A stretch of 61,151 nt of DNA from Deltaproteobacteria bacterium (GCA_002685535.1 NYXK01000186.1:75591-136741), one strand, 5' to 3'; positions 20,506 through 33,377 are shown, numbered from the stretch's first letter. Program-made: numbers and translations. Notes: generated from the sequence alone by a model not told the origin.

Positions 20506-23500
20506 ATGGAAGTGGTTGGACTCCTTGGAAGCATCACTTCTCTCATTGAAGCCTCTCAAAAGCTATTCAGATTTGCCCAAGATGTCTATGAGGCAGACAG
20601 CCAAAGATGGGATGTGTTACAGCAGCTCAGTTGCCTTGATGCTGTCTCCAATTCCATAGTCAAGCTCAAAGCAACCGATCCATATGGCAACTGGGTCGAA
20701 GACCTGGATCCGAATGATCCAAAGTCTCCAGCATGCGGCCTTATGGTAGCCGTTAGCAAGGTGGAAATTCTGCTCCAAGTCAACGTCGACTCTATGCCTT
20801 TGCGAGCGAAGCTAGAGAACTTCAAGTGGCATTGGAAGAAGAAGAAACTTGAACCCTTATTTCATGAGATCAACCAGCACTGCGTGAGTATCCTGATCGT
20901 CTTAGGCTGGGGACAGACGGAGATCTTGAGCAAGATTGGGTCGATCACCAGAACCACAGCCGACAACATCAATAGTATGAGAGAATTCATGGAAGAAGAT
21001 CGAAAAAAGCGGGATGAAGTGAATATGTCTATGTTACAGATGGCCGAGACTGTACGAAATCTGGAAGCCAGTGATAAAAGGAGACAGACCGAGCAGGAGA
21101 AAGCTTACAGGAAAGAGGTTGAGAAATGGCTCTCTCCACTAGATTTCCAAGCCCGGCAACAAGCGATCTTCAGAAAGCTGGATTCATTACAAGGAATCTC
21201 TATTGGACAATGGTTCTTTGAAAGCGATGCATTCGGGTATTGGAAGGAGGGCAAAATCAGGCTTCTGAAAGGTGTAGGAGAGCCGGGTGCTGGCAAGGTA
21301 CCTGCCCACGATGCATTTTTATCATATGTCTGACTGACATGTGAAACAGACCGTTCTAACCTCTGTCATCGTGGATAAGCTCACGAAAGAATCGCCTGGG
21401 ATCCCAGTGCTCTGCGTCTTCCTCGAGAAGGTCGAGAACCTCAAACAGACCCCAGAGGCTCTCCGAGGTAGTCTGCTCAAGCAGATGATTCAGTTCAAGG
21501 AGTGCGTGTGAGGCCCCCTCAGCATATTTCTCAGACTGATAAGCGTTTTCCTTCAGGTCTGGCCTGAGCCCTGATATTCGAAAAGCATTTGATAAAGCCA
21601 CGAGAACTAACACGGCTCCCGATGACAACCAAACTATCGAGCTACTGAAAGTAAGTCCCCAAAAACTCATGACTCATGAGCCACCAATCATCTATCAAAC
21701 TCGGTTTCCTAACTCGGCCTATGACAATCTAGGCAGAATTCGAACATTACTCTAGAATGTTTGTTGCGGTGGACGGCTTGGATGAAGCGTCGGAGGAAGC
21801 AAGATGGTTTATTGAGAATGACCTTCCGGACATTGACCCTAAAAAGCTAAGCATTTTCACAACATCACGACCCGATAAACCTAAGGACCTGGGTATGTTT
21901 TGCAATGCGTGTCATCAGGAATGTATCAGGTATATATCTACTCTAGGAGCTTGCCAGAGCATTTCCCTTTCGTTTATTTGGCTAATTTTGATCATCAGAT
22001 ACTTCCTATGTACAGACTGCGAGGAATGCGAGACATGCCATGAGCAGGACATCGAGTGCCTCACACTTTGTGTCAGTTGCTTTGGTGGGGGTGTCCGCTG
22101 CCCACACGACTCGGCTCACGAATTGCAAGATACCACGCAAGAAGAGTACGAAATAATGATATCGACCCCGGACAGAGACATAGAAAGATTTGTGATCGAA
22201 TCGATAAGGGCTGATATGCCTAAGAAACTTCCAAAGACAAGTTTGAGTCGAAACGTGGGGCGGAATGAACTTGCTCGTCGTTGCGCACAATTACCAGATC
22301 TCTTTGAACAAGTTCGGAAGTTCATCGTCGAGAAAGCAGAAGGAAGATTCTTACTTGCGAGGGAGTTCGTCAAATCTTTCAAAAAGAAACATACCCTGGG
22401 AGACATTAAGCGCATGTTGAAGACTCAGGGGTCAATCGGAATTTTCCCCCTCTACGATGAGGACATGGCCTGGATTGTGAAGCAGGAGAATGGTGGTCTT
22501 GCTAGAGAGGTCCTGTCCCTGGTATATCACACGAAGAGGACTTTGACTCTATTGGAGCTGCAACAGGCCCTGGCGACAAGAAATGGCGACATTGAACATG
22601 ATCCAGAAGATATCATCCACGAAGATGACGTCCTGAACGCCACGAAAGGATTGGTTGCGATCGACAGACTAGAGACTTCCGGGGATGATCTCGATGTGAT
22701 TGTGCGATTCGACCATTTAACACGACGGGAATACTTCGATACGAATTGGCAATCATGGTTCGAAACAGGACAGGTCGATCTTACGAACAAGTGTCTGACC
22801 TTCTTGAACTTCGAGATATTCACAAAGCCATGCGCTTCCGAGGACGCGTTCAAAGTCAAGGAGAAAAAGCTGCCGTTTGTGTCTTACGCAGTCCAATTCT
22901 GGGGAGAACACGTCAGAGATGTTGGCCGAGCTTCTACGGAAGTGATAGATCGTGCAGTGGCATACATGAAAAGTTCTTCTCGAGTCGATGCCTATATTCA
23001 AGCTGCTTGGGCAGCTAATACTCGGCATCGAGACAAGTGGGATGTGCGAAGATCGATTCATCCACTGCACATCTGTGGTTGGTTTGACCTAGGGCACCTG
23101 ATTCCAGCGCTAGGATATGGAACAGCCGATATCGACGTCGAAGAAACAACTCACCAGCAGACCCCACTCATGTATGCTTGCAGGCGGGGCAATGTTGAGA
23201 CCGTTCAACGCTTTCTGGAGCTTGGTGCTGATGTCAACAAGCAAAGCCGCAAAGGCAGAACGCCACTTTTTGAAGCAATTCAACGGCTTCAAAAAGATTG
23301 CAAGAGTCATGAACTCAACGACGATTCGAAATTTCTGAAGAAAGTGTTCAACAGCAAGGAAGATATCAAGAAAAGCGAACAAATCGTGAAGCTACTTCTA
23401 GCCTCCAAGCATGGCAATAATTTCAATCCAAATATCCGGAATCCCAAATTACTCCAACGAACCGCTCTAATAACTAGCATTGCATTCATGCAAGTTACAA

Positions 23501-25116
23501 TCGCCCTTGACATACTCAATCAAGATAAATTGGATGTCAATATTGCCGACGTCGAAGGAACTACTGCATTGTGTCTCTCTGCGCGATTTGGGATGACAGA
23601 AGTGGTTGCGAGGCTTCTACAATTTCCATGCATCGACATAGATGCCACTGAGATTGGTGATCAGCGGACTGCTTTGTTGTTCGCCGCCAGATACAGCCCC
23701 GTTACTGAGGTCGTGGACCTTCTCTTGAGCAAGGGAGCGAACCCGAACAAGGCGGACATGCGTGGCAGAAACCCGCTCGTCATGTCCATGCTCACCGATA
23801 ACGAGGATATTTTCCAGACATTTACTGGAAAATGCAGCCCGGTCATCGAGTTGACTTGCATCGACAAAGACGGCCGCAGTTTGATGCACTGGGCTGCAGA
23901 GGCTGGGAACGCATCTGCGATCAACGTACTTTACTCAAAGGGGGTTCAGGTAAACTCGAGGGATAGCCTGGGGATGACTGCTCTATATGATGCATGCCGT
24001 TGTGGTAAAGCTGAGGCTGCATCGAGGCTGCTTGAATTTGGAGCAGATCGAGATGTGAAAGACAACCTTGGGCGTACGCCCGCCAGGGTCGCAATGCAGT
24101 ATGGACATACTGAGCTGGTGGATATCTGCAATATTGAAGGGGAAGACCTGCCAGACACAATAGATCTCCCCGCGTGGTCGCTAGCAATAACGAGGCAGCT
24201 CGGCAAGATTACTGAGCTCGTTGCCTCGAATAAGTCGTCGCTGGGTATGAGAGAACCTCATACGATTCGTACCGCCTTGCATTGTTCGCTACTTGGCAAC
24301 TACAGGGACGAGGAAGACAATGTCCAAATTCCTATCCTGAGAACGCTTCTCAATGAAGGGAACATGTCAACCGACGACGGTGATAGATACGGTCAAACAC
24401 CACTCCACTTCGCAGCCATGTTCGGAAATCTCGAGGCGACTAAGCTTCTGCTTGAGCGCGATGCCTCGCTTGACGCAGTCGACGACTTCGGACTGACGCC
24501 CCTCTTGATTGCGTACAAGAACAAACATCTCAACGTCGCAACTTTACTTATCGAAGCAGGTGCTGCGATCGACTCATATCGAATGGACCTAGAGGAGCTG
24601 CTTTTTGCAGCACTCAAATTGGAAAGTCAAATCGCTGTCCACTACCTCATAGCTGCAGGCGCTGATCGCATGGCAATGGACGAAGATGGCCGCACACCAG
24701 ACATGATTGCCGAACAGTCCAAAGACAAAGAGCTGATCAAAATCATGAAAGCCGCGAGGAGCACGAGGATCAAAGCTCCTACCAAGAGTATGAGTACAAA
24801 ATATGTTGTCTCGGAGCTGAGAGATGCAATTGAGGAGGTTGATGAGATTCTCGAAGAGGCTCATAGTGGGATCATGTTCAATGGTGTTCCGGCGAGAAAA
24901 TATTGCCACACACCATTCTCGGCGAGAAATTTTGATTTTGGGAAAGAGGTTGAGCATGGCAAACTGGTGGAAGTAGAGGCGAAACAGATGCCGCATCTCG
25001 AAACGAGACCCAGAAGAGAGGATGAGGTTGAAAAGATGCTTGGGGATGTGTCGCTTTCAGCAACTTCTACTTTCTTCCGTCGTGGTTTGGTCGAAGAGCC
25101 TGCGAGAGCAAGCTGA
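20506..25116 (+). CDS. STAND NTPase with ankyrin repeats (fungal NLR-like)
   Basis: Five exons: 20506-21297, 21350-21501, 21557-21650, 21733-21929 and 21999-25116; about 1450 residues. The N-terminus (VVGLLGSITSLIEASQKL...) matches the helical N-terminal domains of fungal STAND proteins. The Walker A is G-E-P-G-A-G-K-T (about 258-265), split by intron 1 between Lys and Thr. Walker B is FVAVDGLDEA (about 356-365), followed by TTSRP. After this comes a Cys-rich insertion (about 402-450) with CNAC, CTDCEECETC, CVSC and C-P-H-D-S-A-H, resembling a ZZ-type zinc finger. A helical linker and winged-helix-like part precede at least ten ankyrin repeats from about residue 795 (TPLMYACRRGNVETV) to about 1370. 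Such proteins act in non-self recognition and programmed cell death in fungi. No effector domain at the N-terminus could be named. Confidence 0.88.
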
Positions 25117-25436
25117 ATGTGAAAATGTAGAGATGTGTACGGTAGATGGGTGTCTTTAGACTTTTTATCATCATGTCGCATATTGCCAACTTAAAAGCCT
25201 GCACAAATGGGTCACCGTTATTCAGCAAATGTCTCTTCTGTTGCATCGTGCATCTCTCGTCGCATAGTTGACGAACCTCTAAGCACAAATCATTGCCAAC
25301 AGGCTGACCAAACGCCATTTGCTGACTCGACCCTCTGATCTCTGTAAATCACCGCCTCTGCTTGAACTTCGCTGTCATTTCAAGAACCAATGAAGGAGAG
25401 AGATAATCCCGTCAGAGAATTCCACAAGCTACCCAC
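25117..25436. other. Intergenic between convergent gene ends
   Basis: About 320 bases between two stop codons on opposite strands. It should contain both 3' UTRs; nothing else was seen. Confidence 0.6.
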
Positions 25437-26498
25437 CTACAACTCTTCCGCATACCCTCCGATAACCTTTTTTAGACTTTCCGCTGATGCCTCCAGAAAT
25501 TTCTGTTCTGTATCATTTAAGTGAATCGGAAACGACGAGATGATGCCATCCCGGCCCAGCACAGCTGGCAAGCTGAGACAGCAACCGAATTCTTCGCGCC
25601 AGTGACTGAGCGGCAAGACCTGTCGATGATCGAAGATGATGGCCTCACAGATCCGGGCAGACACAGCAGCGACTCCGTACGAGGTGAAGCCTTTGACTCG
25701 GATGATGGTTTCAGCTTTCATGCGTGTTGTCGTTGCGATCTCATCTCGCTCCGCACCGGTTAGCGGGAGGACTTTGAGAAGGGGAGTGCCGTGAACGGTG
25801 GCTGTGGACCAGGCGACCTGGATATGGGATCAGTGGCTTTGTTCCTAGCTGAGGATAATTGAGATAGATCAAGGACTTACGCATTGAGAATCACCATGTT
25901 CTCCGATCACGAAAGCGTGGATGGAGGTATCTGCGACCTATAAAATCTCAGCCATGTCTCCCTCGTTTTCACCCTATCCTCCCTAAGAGTGCAAAGATAC
26001 ATAACTCACATTCAATCTACTTGCAAGAATCCTCTTCAATCTGATAGAATCGAGCAACGTCCCCGAACCAAGTACCTGACTCTTCGGCAAGCCCGAGAAC
26101 TTCTGCGCGAACAAAGTGAGAATATCCACCGGGTTCGCCACAATCAACAAAATCGCATCCTTCCGAATGGGCTGCAGAGAACTCAGGATTGATTTCAAAA
26201 TCTTGAGATTACGATCGATCAGATCGAGGCGGGTGTCGCCAGGTCTCTGCTTCGCGCCGGCGGTGATAATGATGATGGCGGCGTGCTGCGCGTCGGTGAG
26301 TGTACCCTGACGGATACGGACGTTGGAGAGGAATGTTGCGTCTGAGAGGTCTTGGACTTGGGCTTTGCACATGTCCTCGTCGATATCGATGAGGACCACA
26401 TCGGGCACGACTTGGCGCAGGAGGAGGGAGAATGCGACGGCCGAGCCTACTGATCCGGCGCCAATGACTGCGATGGAGTTTGCGGCGGGGGCGGACAT
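25437..26498 (-). CDS. L-lactate dehydrogenase
   Basis: Three exons: 26498-26010, 25937-25881 and 25817-25437; 308 residues, the usual length of the family. The Rossmann motif is G-A-G-S-V-G-S, followed by VVLIDID, which selects NAD. The substrate loop reads AGAKQRPGDTRLDL, with Gln at the position that distinguishes lactate from malate dehydrogenases. NPVDILT and the catalytic IGEHGDS (His177) are present. It should interconvert pyruvate and L-lactate in the cytosol. No targeting peptide is seen. Soluble L-LDH is not universal in ascomycetes, and the sequence looks like the bacterial-type family. The last two introns flank a 57-nt exon that carries the catalytic His. Confidence 0.92.
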
Positions 26499-27160
26499 GA
26501 TGGGCGAGGAAGCGGGACGTGCGATGATTTAGAGGTTCAAAGTAGATAATGGGTATGAGATTGAGAGGTGTATGAAACTTATCTTATCGAGTGTTGAGAT
26601 GTCAAGGCTGAAGAAACGTACGACTTTGCATCCAAGACATGTATAGGTGCCTTAACTTTGAGGTTCAACATTCCTCGTTTTGGTCCACGTGTGCTTCGAG
26701 CTATCCATATTGAATTCGTCGAGTCATCGTCGTTTGGAAATTTCCAGAGTCTTGAATAATAATTTTGTACCGCGCTTTTCAATTGAGTGGAAGCAGCGTG
26801 ACCGTGCGTCAATATCTACTTCCATCCGAACCCACTTCCTTGGCAGTTAGCAAGAATCTTTTTGTGCACTGGAACTCAAGAAAGAACATCGAGAGATCTT
26901 TTTGGACCATTACTGGGAGACTTTGTAGAGATATTGGAATGAAGATCATGCGCTTCCAGAAGTTTAGGACCTCGAATAGATTGTCAACTGGACGAAGATC
27001 TGGACCGCCGATAAACCAATAATTGTAAAGAAGAAAGCCATTGATTGCTATGTTGATTTAAGTACAATAGCGGTCCTGATGAAGCTCACTGCACAGCCCC
27101 GAAAGTTGACATTACAACACAACGCAGATATTGAAGTAAATCACCAGCAGATGCACGCCT
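26499..27160. other. Intergenic, 660 bases
   Basis: Lies upstream of the lactate dehydrogenase and downstream of the acyl-CoA oxidase, both on the minus strand. It holds the dehydrogenase promoter; no coding exon or repeat was found. Confidence 0.55.
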
Positions 27161-29585
27161 CTACAACCGAGACCCGGAACGACGCTCGCGATTTTCACGC
27201 AAGAAAGGCGAAATGTACTGCTCCCAACCAGCTTTGAATACGCCGCCATTGTTCTTAGCCTCGACATTGACCGGAAGTCGACGAGTCCAAGCCATGATAC
27301 GATGGTACACATCGCCGTCCTTGCAACCCAGAGCAGATTGCAAGCTTGCGTCGGTGAAGGACCAAGCATCAGTCAGAGCAACGATGTCGGGCAACAGCTC
27401 CTGAATCAGTTGATCAGTCTGGTCACGCATCTCGAGGATCTGCGAAGCAGATATGTATCTATCGCCGAGGAATGAAGCAGCGAATGGCGAGAATGGGGAA
27501 CTGATGGTGCTGAGTCCGAAGAGCGAGACGAGGCGATTGAGCGCGGCTTTGATGCTCATGTCGGTATCGGCCGGGAGCGAAGCCAATTGTTTTATGCTCG
27601 CCTCCAGGACATAGAGCTCAATGTGAGCTCTTGCGGCAACAATCAAGCTTGTTGCATGCTTATTCTCGGCCTGCTCACGACTCAATCCATTTCCCTTCTC
27701 GGCTGCAGCAACCAGGTTATAAGCCTCAACAATACACTTCGCAGCACGTCGGCGGAAGATATCCAACAGCACACGACTCTCACGGAAGTCTGTTCCCACA
27801 GCTTTACAAGAGCTCGTCATATCTGCACAGTATGCCTCGAGATATACAAGATCGGCAGGCAAGGTAGCAGCATCAACTCCTTTCGTCAAATAGTGAGAGA
27901 CCTGTCCCCACATGACATAGTTCTCACCCTCAAAGGTACAAGTCGCGAGTACGCTGTTGACGATCTCTGGCAAGCCAGAAATCACCATATACCCATGGCC
28001 ACCACACATCTTGCGAGCCTCCTCAGCACCGTCCGCAGCTGTCTGAGTGGCCCAGGCTTTGAGTCCGCAGAGCAGCATGTGCGTGTATGCCAGAGTAGTA
28101 TGGTTTCCTGCGGCTTGAAGAGCTTGTAGAGTGGAGTATGTGCCATTGACAGAGTTCCCAGCGAAGATAGTGACATATGACATGGCAACGAGTGTCAGAA
28201 GGCGGTGTTGTTGATGGGTGTAGTCGAGGATGGTCGTCTCAGCAAAGTTTGGGGGCTTGGCAAGCTTCAGGCCCTGAGTACGGACGACTGAGTAACGAGT
28301 GGCAATGGTAAGAGCCTATGATATGATAAGAATACGACGATATTGTAATCAAAGATGATGTAGCATACCTGGGCTAATTGAAAGGCAACATGACCGATCA
28401 TGACGCGGCGCCCATTCATCATACCACCGTACAGAAGTTTTTGTCGAAGTGGAACAGAGGCATAAGTTCCATTGCGTGAAACGCTGGCAAGCTTCATCAG
28501 AAGATTGCTGCGTGGAATACGCACATTCTCGAAGACAGCATAGCCGTTATCGGCAGCGTTGTACGACAACTTCATACTATTTGGTCTCAGCTCTGAAAAA
28601 AGCGATTGATGGAATGGTACTTACCCGATGTCACCCAACTCAATGCCTTTCAGAGGCTTGAAATCTTCCAGATTCCTCAGCTGCATCATGAAAGGATGTA
28701 TGCCATAGTTCTTGCCATCAATAATCATGCGCGCCAGCAAGATGGTATGGGTAGCGGTGAATCCGATAGCTCCAGGCCAATATTTCGTCGCACTTTCTTG
28801 CGGGGTGTTGATCACAAACTCATCGGTGGCCTTGTCAAATGTGGCCGTAGTCTCTATACCCGCAACGAATGTGCCGTGTCCAAGTTCGGTCTGCGCATAC
28901 GAGCCGATGATCTTCCCTTCTTCAGCAAGCGGCAGCCAGTATTTGACTTGCTCCTCAGTGCCAACCAGCTTGAGATATGGGGTGAAGAGGAAATTGGTAA
29001 GGCCGAGTGGATTACTGTTGCCAAGGCTGAACAGATGGGTTCTCTCTGACGAGCGAAGATTAGCTCTGCTTGGATGACTCCTTGGTGATAGTTGCAAATA
29101 AGGAGTTTTGTCAATCGTGGATCGGATAGCTTACCAGAGAAGATATTAGTGTCGGGCTCTCCATCTTGGAAAGTGGCTTTGCCACAACGAAGTCCCTCTA
29201 GCAGAGTAGCTTGACGCGTTTGGTCACCGTAAGCTCGCGGAAGCTTGAAGGTGTCTGTATGGCCAAGAATACTCTCCACGCGTGCAAACGCAGCCATACT
29301 TGTCTCTAGCTCCTCTTTGCTGGATTTTATGGCCAGCTTCATGCTGGGCTAGATCGGGATGGACGTTTTTTACCTGCCATAGATGATCACGGCAAGCTTG
29401 CTAGGATCAAAGCTGGCCCTATTGCGAGCTTGCTTCATGCGGTCAACCTGCGAAAGGGAGATGTTCTCAGTCTCCTTGTCATTTCGTACTGCCCGTTGCT
29501 CTTTTGGTCTGTCTAACTCCAGAGGGTGTTGTTGGGACACCATCGTCGCGGATGACGAAGCTGCCTGATGGGTGGTGAGCTTCAT
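27161..29585 (-). CDS. Peroxisomal acyl-CoA oxidase
   Basis: Five exons: 29585-29374, 29319-29135, 29045-28625, 28576-28369 and 28315-27161; about 726 residues, near the family norm. The N-terminal helical domain has RASFDPSKLAVIIYG. The middle domain has the signature YAQTELGHGTFVAGIETTATFD for FAD and substrate binding, then KYWPGAIG. The C-terminal part has RKMCGGHGYMVISGLP, with the catalytic Glu region downstream (TFEGENYVMWGQ). The protein ends in S-R-L, a type 1 peroxisomal signal. It should oxidise acyl-CoA to trans-2-enoyl-CoA and make hydrogen peroxide, the first step of peroxisomal beta-oxidation. The first intron's acceptor was chosen at 29320 because it restores IIYG-SKEEL; the nearer AG would give a 30-nt intron. 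Met15 is an alternative start. Confidence 0.93.
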
Positions 29586-32500
29586 TGCAGTTTTCGTTGT
29601 CAGGCCTTGACTGGGATGTGTGAAGATATATTGGTACTACAAAGACAAGATTCAGAGCTGCGCGGATTTACTTCTCGTAGGTATGAAGAGCTCAAAAGAG
29701 GATTTCGGTCGTATATATGCTCTTCAACAGGCAAGCCAATCCTGGAGGCTTTGTTGTACGCCACAGCTTCCTCAAAGATCGGGTGATTATGAATCGAAAG
29801 TCTACACGACTTGATTCGGAAAGAGAATGGAAAGGTATTAACCAGCAACCCCGAGATCGCTTCTTGACAGGCCGTATTCACCAGACTCGAAGACGAAGTT
29901 CACTTTTGGCGAATTTGCTGGCATTTCACCTTGTCGCAGCATCAACCGCAGCACGACCCCTTTTGCATTCCTTTCACCATAAGTTTAGAGAATATGCATA
30001 CAAAGATACACCTTTCACATCCTTGACCATTCACACTTCGTCGTAATCTGAACAAGTTGGAACATGCAGTATCTGAGCATGACAGCCTTGGTATCTACCT
30101 ACAGTTGGCTCAAGGGAAGCATATTCATCCTCTTCATGGGGATGACTCGAGCGCCAACGGCGGTATAACAAATGCTACCTGTCCCATGATCAGCCAGCCG
30201 GAATTCCAAATTCCTTGCATAAAGTCGGGAGCCAGCGATCTCACCAATCTTGCGATCCAACATTGGCAAGTCGTTGTTGGTGGCTCTTTCATATACTCCG
30301 TACAATAAGTGGGCACCTTTGGAATCCAGGCTGTGTCACAACACGATGGTTCCTTTGACGGGCGAAGTCGCTCTTGGGCCGGTATTCATGGTGGGGGCTT
30401 GCCAATCGCCGAACTTCTTTCATGACCAAGTCTCAAGTTTTTCTTACCAAACGGCGCTTGCCCTTACTTCCCAAGCTCCTGGGGACCTACTGTTACACAG
30501 CATGCTATACGACCTGACGCTGTTGGAGCGGAATAGTGAAGTGTCTAATCCCACGGATCAGATTCACCCAAGTGTCTCGCTTCCGTTTCTGTCATGTCCT
30601 TATTTTGTCATGTAATTTTACTTCGTGAATAGACAACTGTTGCTATATTCATTTAGGTCAAGGTGGTTGCATTCACAGGGAAACAAGAGTGTGTCTTCCT
30701 CGGCGTTTAGTCTTGTTTATCGGCGACTGGTTTTGAATCTGGTTAGCGAGCTGCCCCAGTCCTCATGTTCCGAACCAACAAATTCTGCAGTGCAGCCAAC
30801 AGTAAAGCCACATACGTCACAGCTTTAGTATGTAACAATATTCAAGGGTTCGGAAATCATCTCGCTGCCCAAGAAAGGGAATGTGGGCCTCAAAGTGCAA
30901 AACGCCGCGTAGATACTTGAATACACTCACTCGGAGCAGGAAATCTCCCCCCACGCCCTTAGGTTGCCCGTACTCGTGTCCCATCTCGAATTCATATTCT
31001 AATATGAATAGGGAAGCACAATGACTGAAATTTCACTTACGTGTAAGTATGGAATTGACATTGTAGGCCAACATGCAGCGAGATGTTTTCGATTCCATGT
31101 TAGACGAAGACTTCACTTTGTGAAACTCCCATATCTTTGCGTTATGCAAGAATCAATACAAAATTCGTGGATAGTTGAAAGGTGGACAGATGAGATTATC
31201 AAATGACCTCATATGATTACTGAACTATTCCGATGCTCAAACGCGACCAGGTGATTATAAGACAGAGGATAAAGGGCGCTATCTGCGGCTGTTGCGGCTC
31301 CAACAAAACTCATTACTAGAGATGATTGGGTCGTGTAGCCAAGCTTTCTAGCAATTAAGAATTCCGAGATTGTCGGGATTTCCTTTTTCTGACCGCGATC
31401 AGTCACTGGCTCTCTGTTCAACACGACTGGTAGGTCGAACTTGCCACCAATATCAACACTTCACCGCCATCACTCAACTGGGACTTTTACGTACCCTAAC
31501 GAATACCCATCGCTTGCGGTATCCCATCAAAAAAGCCATTGATACTGTTACAGATTGTTTCCCTCCGAACAAGGGAGCGTAAATCATCAGCTTCCCACGC
31601 TGTGGAGAACAGTCTGCTTGCAGTTACTTGGACAAGATGCTGCCGTTACACCGAAAGATACCTTTACATGTGCCCACGAAAGACATTGGTATCTTCAAGT
31701 AATTCCGGAAGAAAGGGATGGCCAATTTTCAGATCCAATATGAGAAGTGACAGCCAGCCACCCCGCGTTCCAAGACTATGTGCAAGCCACCAACATCGAT
31801 ACCGGATTGGAACCATTGGGAGCTTCGAGGCAAAAGCCCACTTCTGCGATGCATATCCAGGCTCTTTCCATCTTCATTCCAATAAGCGAATTCTCAGTAC
31901 TTCCAACTGTTTGTGTAACGTAGTCTTCATGCATGATCAAACAAATTCAACGCGCCTATTCCCTCCCAACACCAGGTTATCCATCACCAGGTATCTTCCA
32001 GCCAAGCCTTTTCACCACTTATACACGGCCACGACCAATACGAGTACACAGAATAACTGCGAACAATTTCGGATAGCGGAAAAAGGACATTCATCTTCGA
32101 TACTTCTACCGTCCGTAAAGCGAGCAAACTTCCATGAAGCATTGACGTTGTCGCTGTTTTCTGGCTATAAAGACAGATCAAGCGATACAGTCTTCGAGTT
32201 TATATATGCGAGTGGGTCTTAATAAATGATCAATAACTCCCCCTCCTCCAGTCAAAAATGCTTTCCAGCTATAAATTCTGACTTCACTGTATCAGAAGCC
32301 GGAAGGATCTGGATCATGAAATCATCTATGTTCAGTCTCTGAGTATTGCTAAGATAAGCCGCTTTTATAGAGCAAGAAAGAACGGAAATGTTTGCTTTAA
32401 TTCAATTTCGAGAAGTTTTGAATAGCGGTCAATTTGTCCCAGACTCACTCAGAAGGTAGTCTGGCAATAACAAAACAGGCCATTCCACAAACACCAAACA

Positions 32501-32725
32501 CCAAACACCACAACTGACAACCCAGTTCTCAATTTCGCAGTCTAAAGTATCTCGTTCATACTTCACGGAATATAGTTATAGATGATCATTGGACCAAATA
32601 TCTTTATTCTTAACACCCTACATGCGGCACACATATATACGTTTAAGATCTCAACGTAACTCCCTCCCGCTGAGCCAAATTACTAATTCTACAGATTTCT
32701 TCTCCAAGCCTAAGCCATCCCCAAT
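29586..32725. other. Intergenic, 3.1 kb, one unsupported open frame
   Basis: No gene family could be found on either strand. The longest frame with an ATG is 31668-32222 (+), about 184 codons, rich in Ser, Arg and Thr. It has no signal peptide, domain or splice partner, so I do not call it a gene. A short CAAACAC tandem lies near 32488-32510. The interval includes the promoter of the acyl-CoA oxidase. Confidence 0.5.
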
Positions 32726-33377
32726 TCAATCCACTTCACACCCACAATCCTCCACATCAGCCCCATATCCACTTCCCTTCCCCCCGCCCTTTCTTTCTCC
32801 CTCCCCCTTCGACATCACCTCCCCTCCATTTTCAACCACTTCCACGCTCTCCCCCTCTCCACCCACCTCACAACTCACCGCCTCCGTAGCAGTCGCAGTA
32901 ACCGTCCTCGTCACCCACTCCACATTCACATCCACCACCTCCGTCATCTGCATCTCGTCCCTAACCAAGTCTATCTCCGTCACCAACACCGACTCAATAC
33001 TAACATCCGTACCCAAGATCGTAACTGTCTCTGTATTGGTCACGAACACCACGTCTGCTGGGTTGAATCCGGTGGGCAGGAAGGTCACCGTGTTTGTGAT
33101 TGTGATTGTTGCGGGACAGGTTTGAAGGACGGTTGTGGTGATTATTGAGGTTGATGTTGGTGGGGGGAGGAGGGAGACGCAGGGGCATGAGGTGTCCTGT
33201 TTAAATTGTTAGTCACTTAATCAGCATTAGTAGAACAATACAACATTAATTGTGGCCAAATTTGTGAACTTGAGCTTCATGATTGGAACCGGCGGAAAAA
33301 AATATCTAACTTACCTGTGCGAGACCCAAACTCGCGATACCTGACAACAGGAGGCAATAAAACCCCGACTTCCTCAT
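32726..33377 (-). CDS. Small secreted Thr/Val-rich protein
   Basis: Two exons, 33377-33315 and 33196-32726, joined in phase 0; 177 residues. Exon 1 is almost exactly a signal peptide (MRKSGFYCLLLSGIASLGLAQ). The mature part starts with a short Cys-containing segment (DTSCPCVSLLPPPT) and continues with alternating Thr/Val strands of the TITITNTVTFLP and TNTETVTIL type common in fungal surface proteins. It ends in an acidic then Gly/Lys-rich tail with D-C-G-C near the terminus. No GPI-type hydrophobic tail is present, so it is probably released or wall-associated. No family was identified. The 118-nt intron has a good donor (GTAAGT) and acceptor (AACAG). Confidence 0.65.

Noticed and set aside
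29344-29373. 30-nt first intron in the acyl-CoA oxidase
   Set aside because: It is too short for spliceosomal removal; the acceptor at 29320 gives a 54-nt intron and restores the family sequence.
31539-32222. 227-codon plus-strand frame in the 3.1-kb gap upstream of the acyl-CoA oxidase
   Set aside because: The first 43 codons precede any ATG, no domain, signal peptide or splice partner is present, and composition (Ser, Arg, Thr, His mixed) is not gene-like.
32589-33125. 178-codon Ser/Thr/Pro-rich plus-strand frame
   Set aside because: It is antisense to the small secreted protein, which has a signal peptide, a proper intron and a consistent frame on the minus strand.
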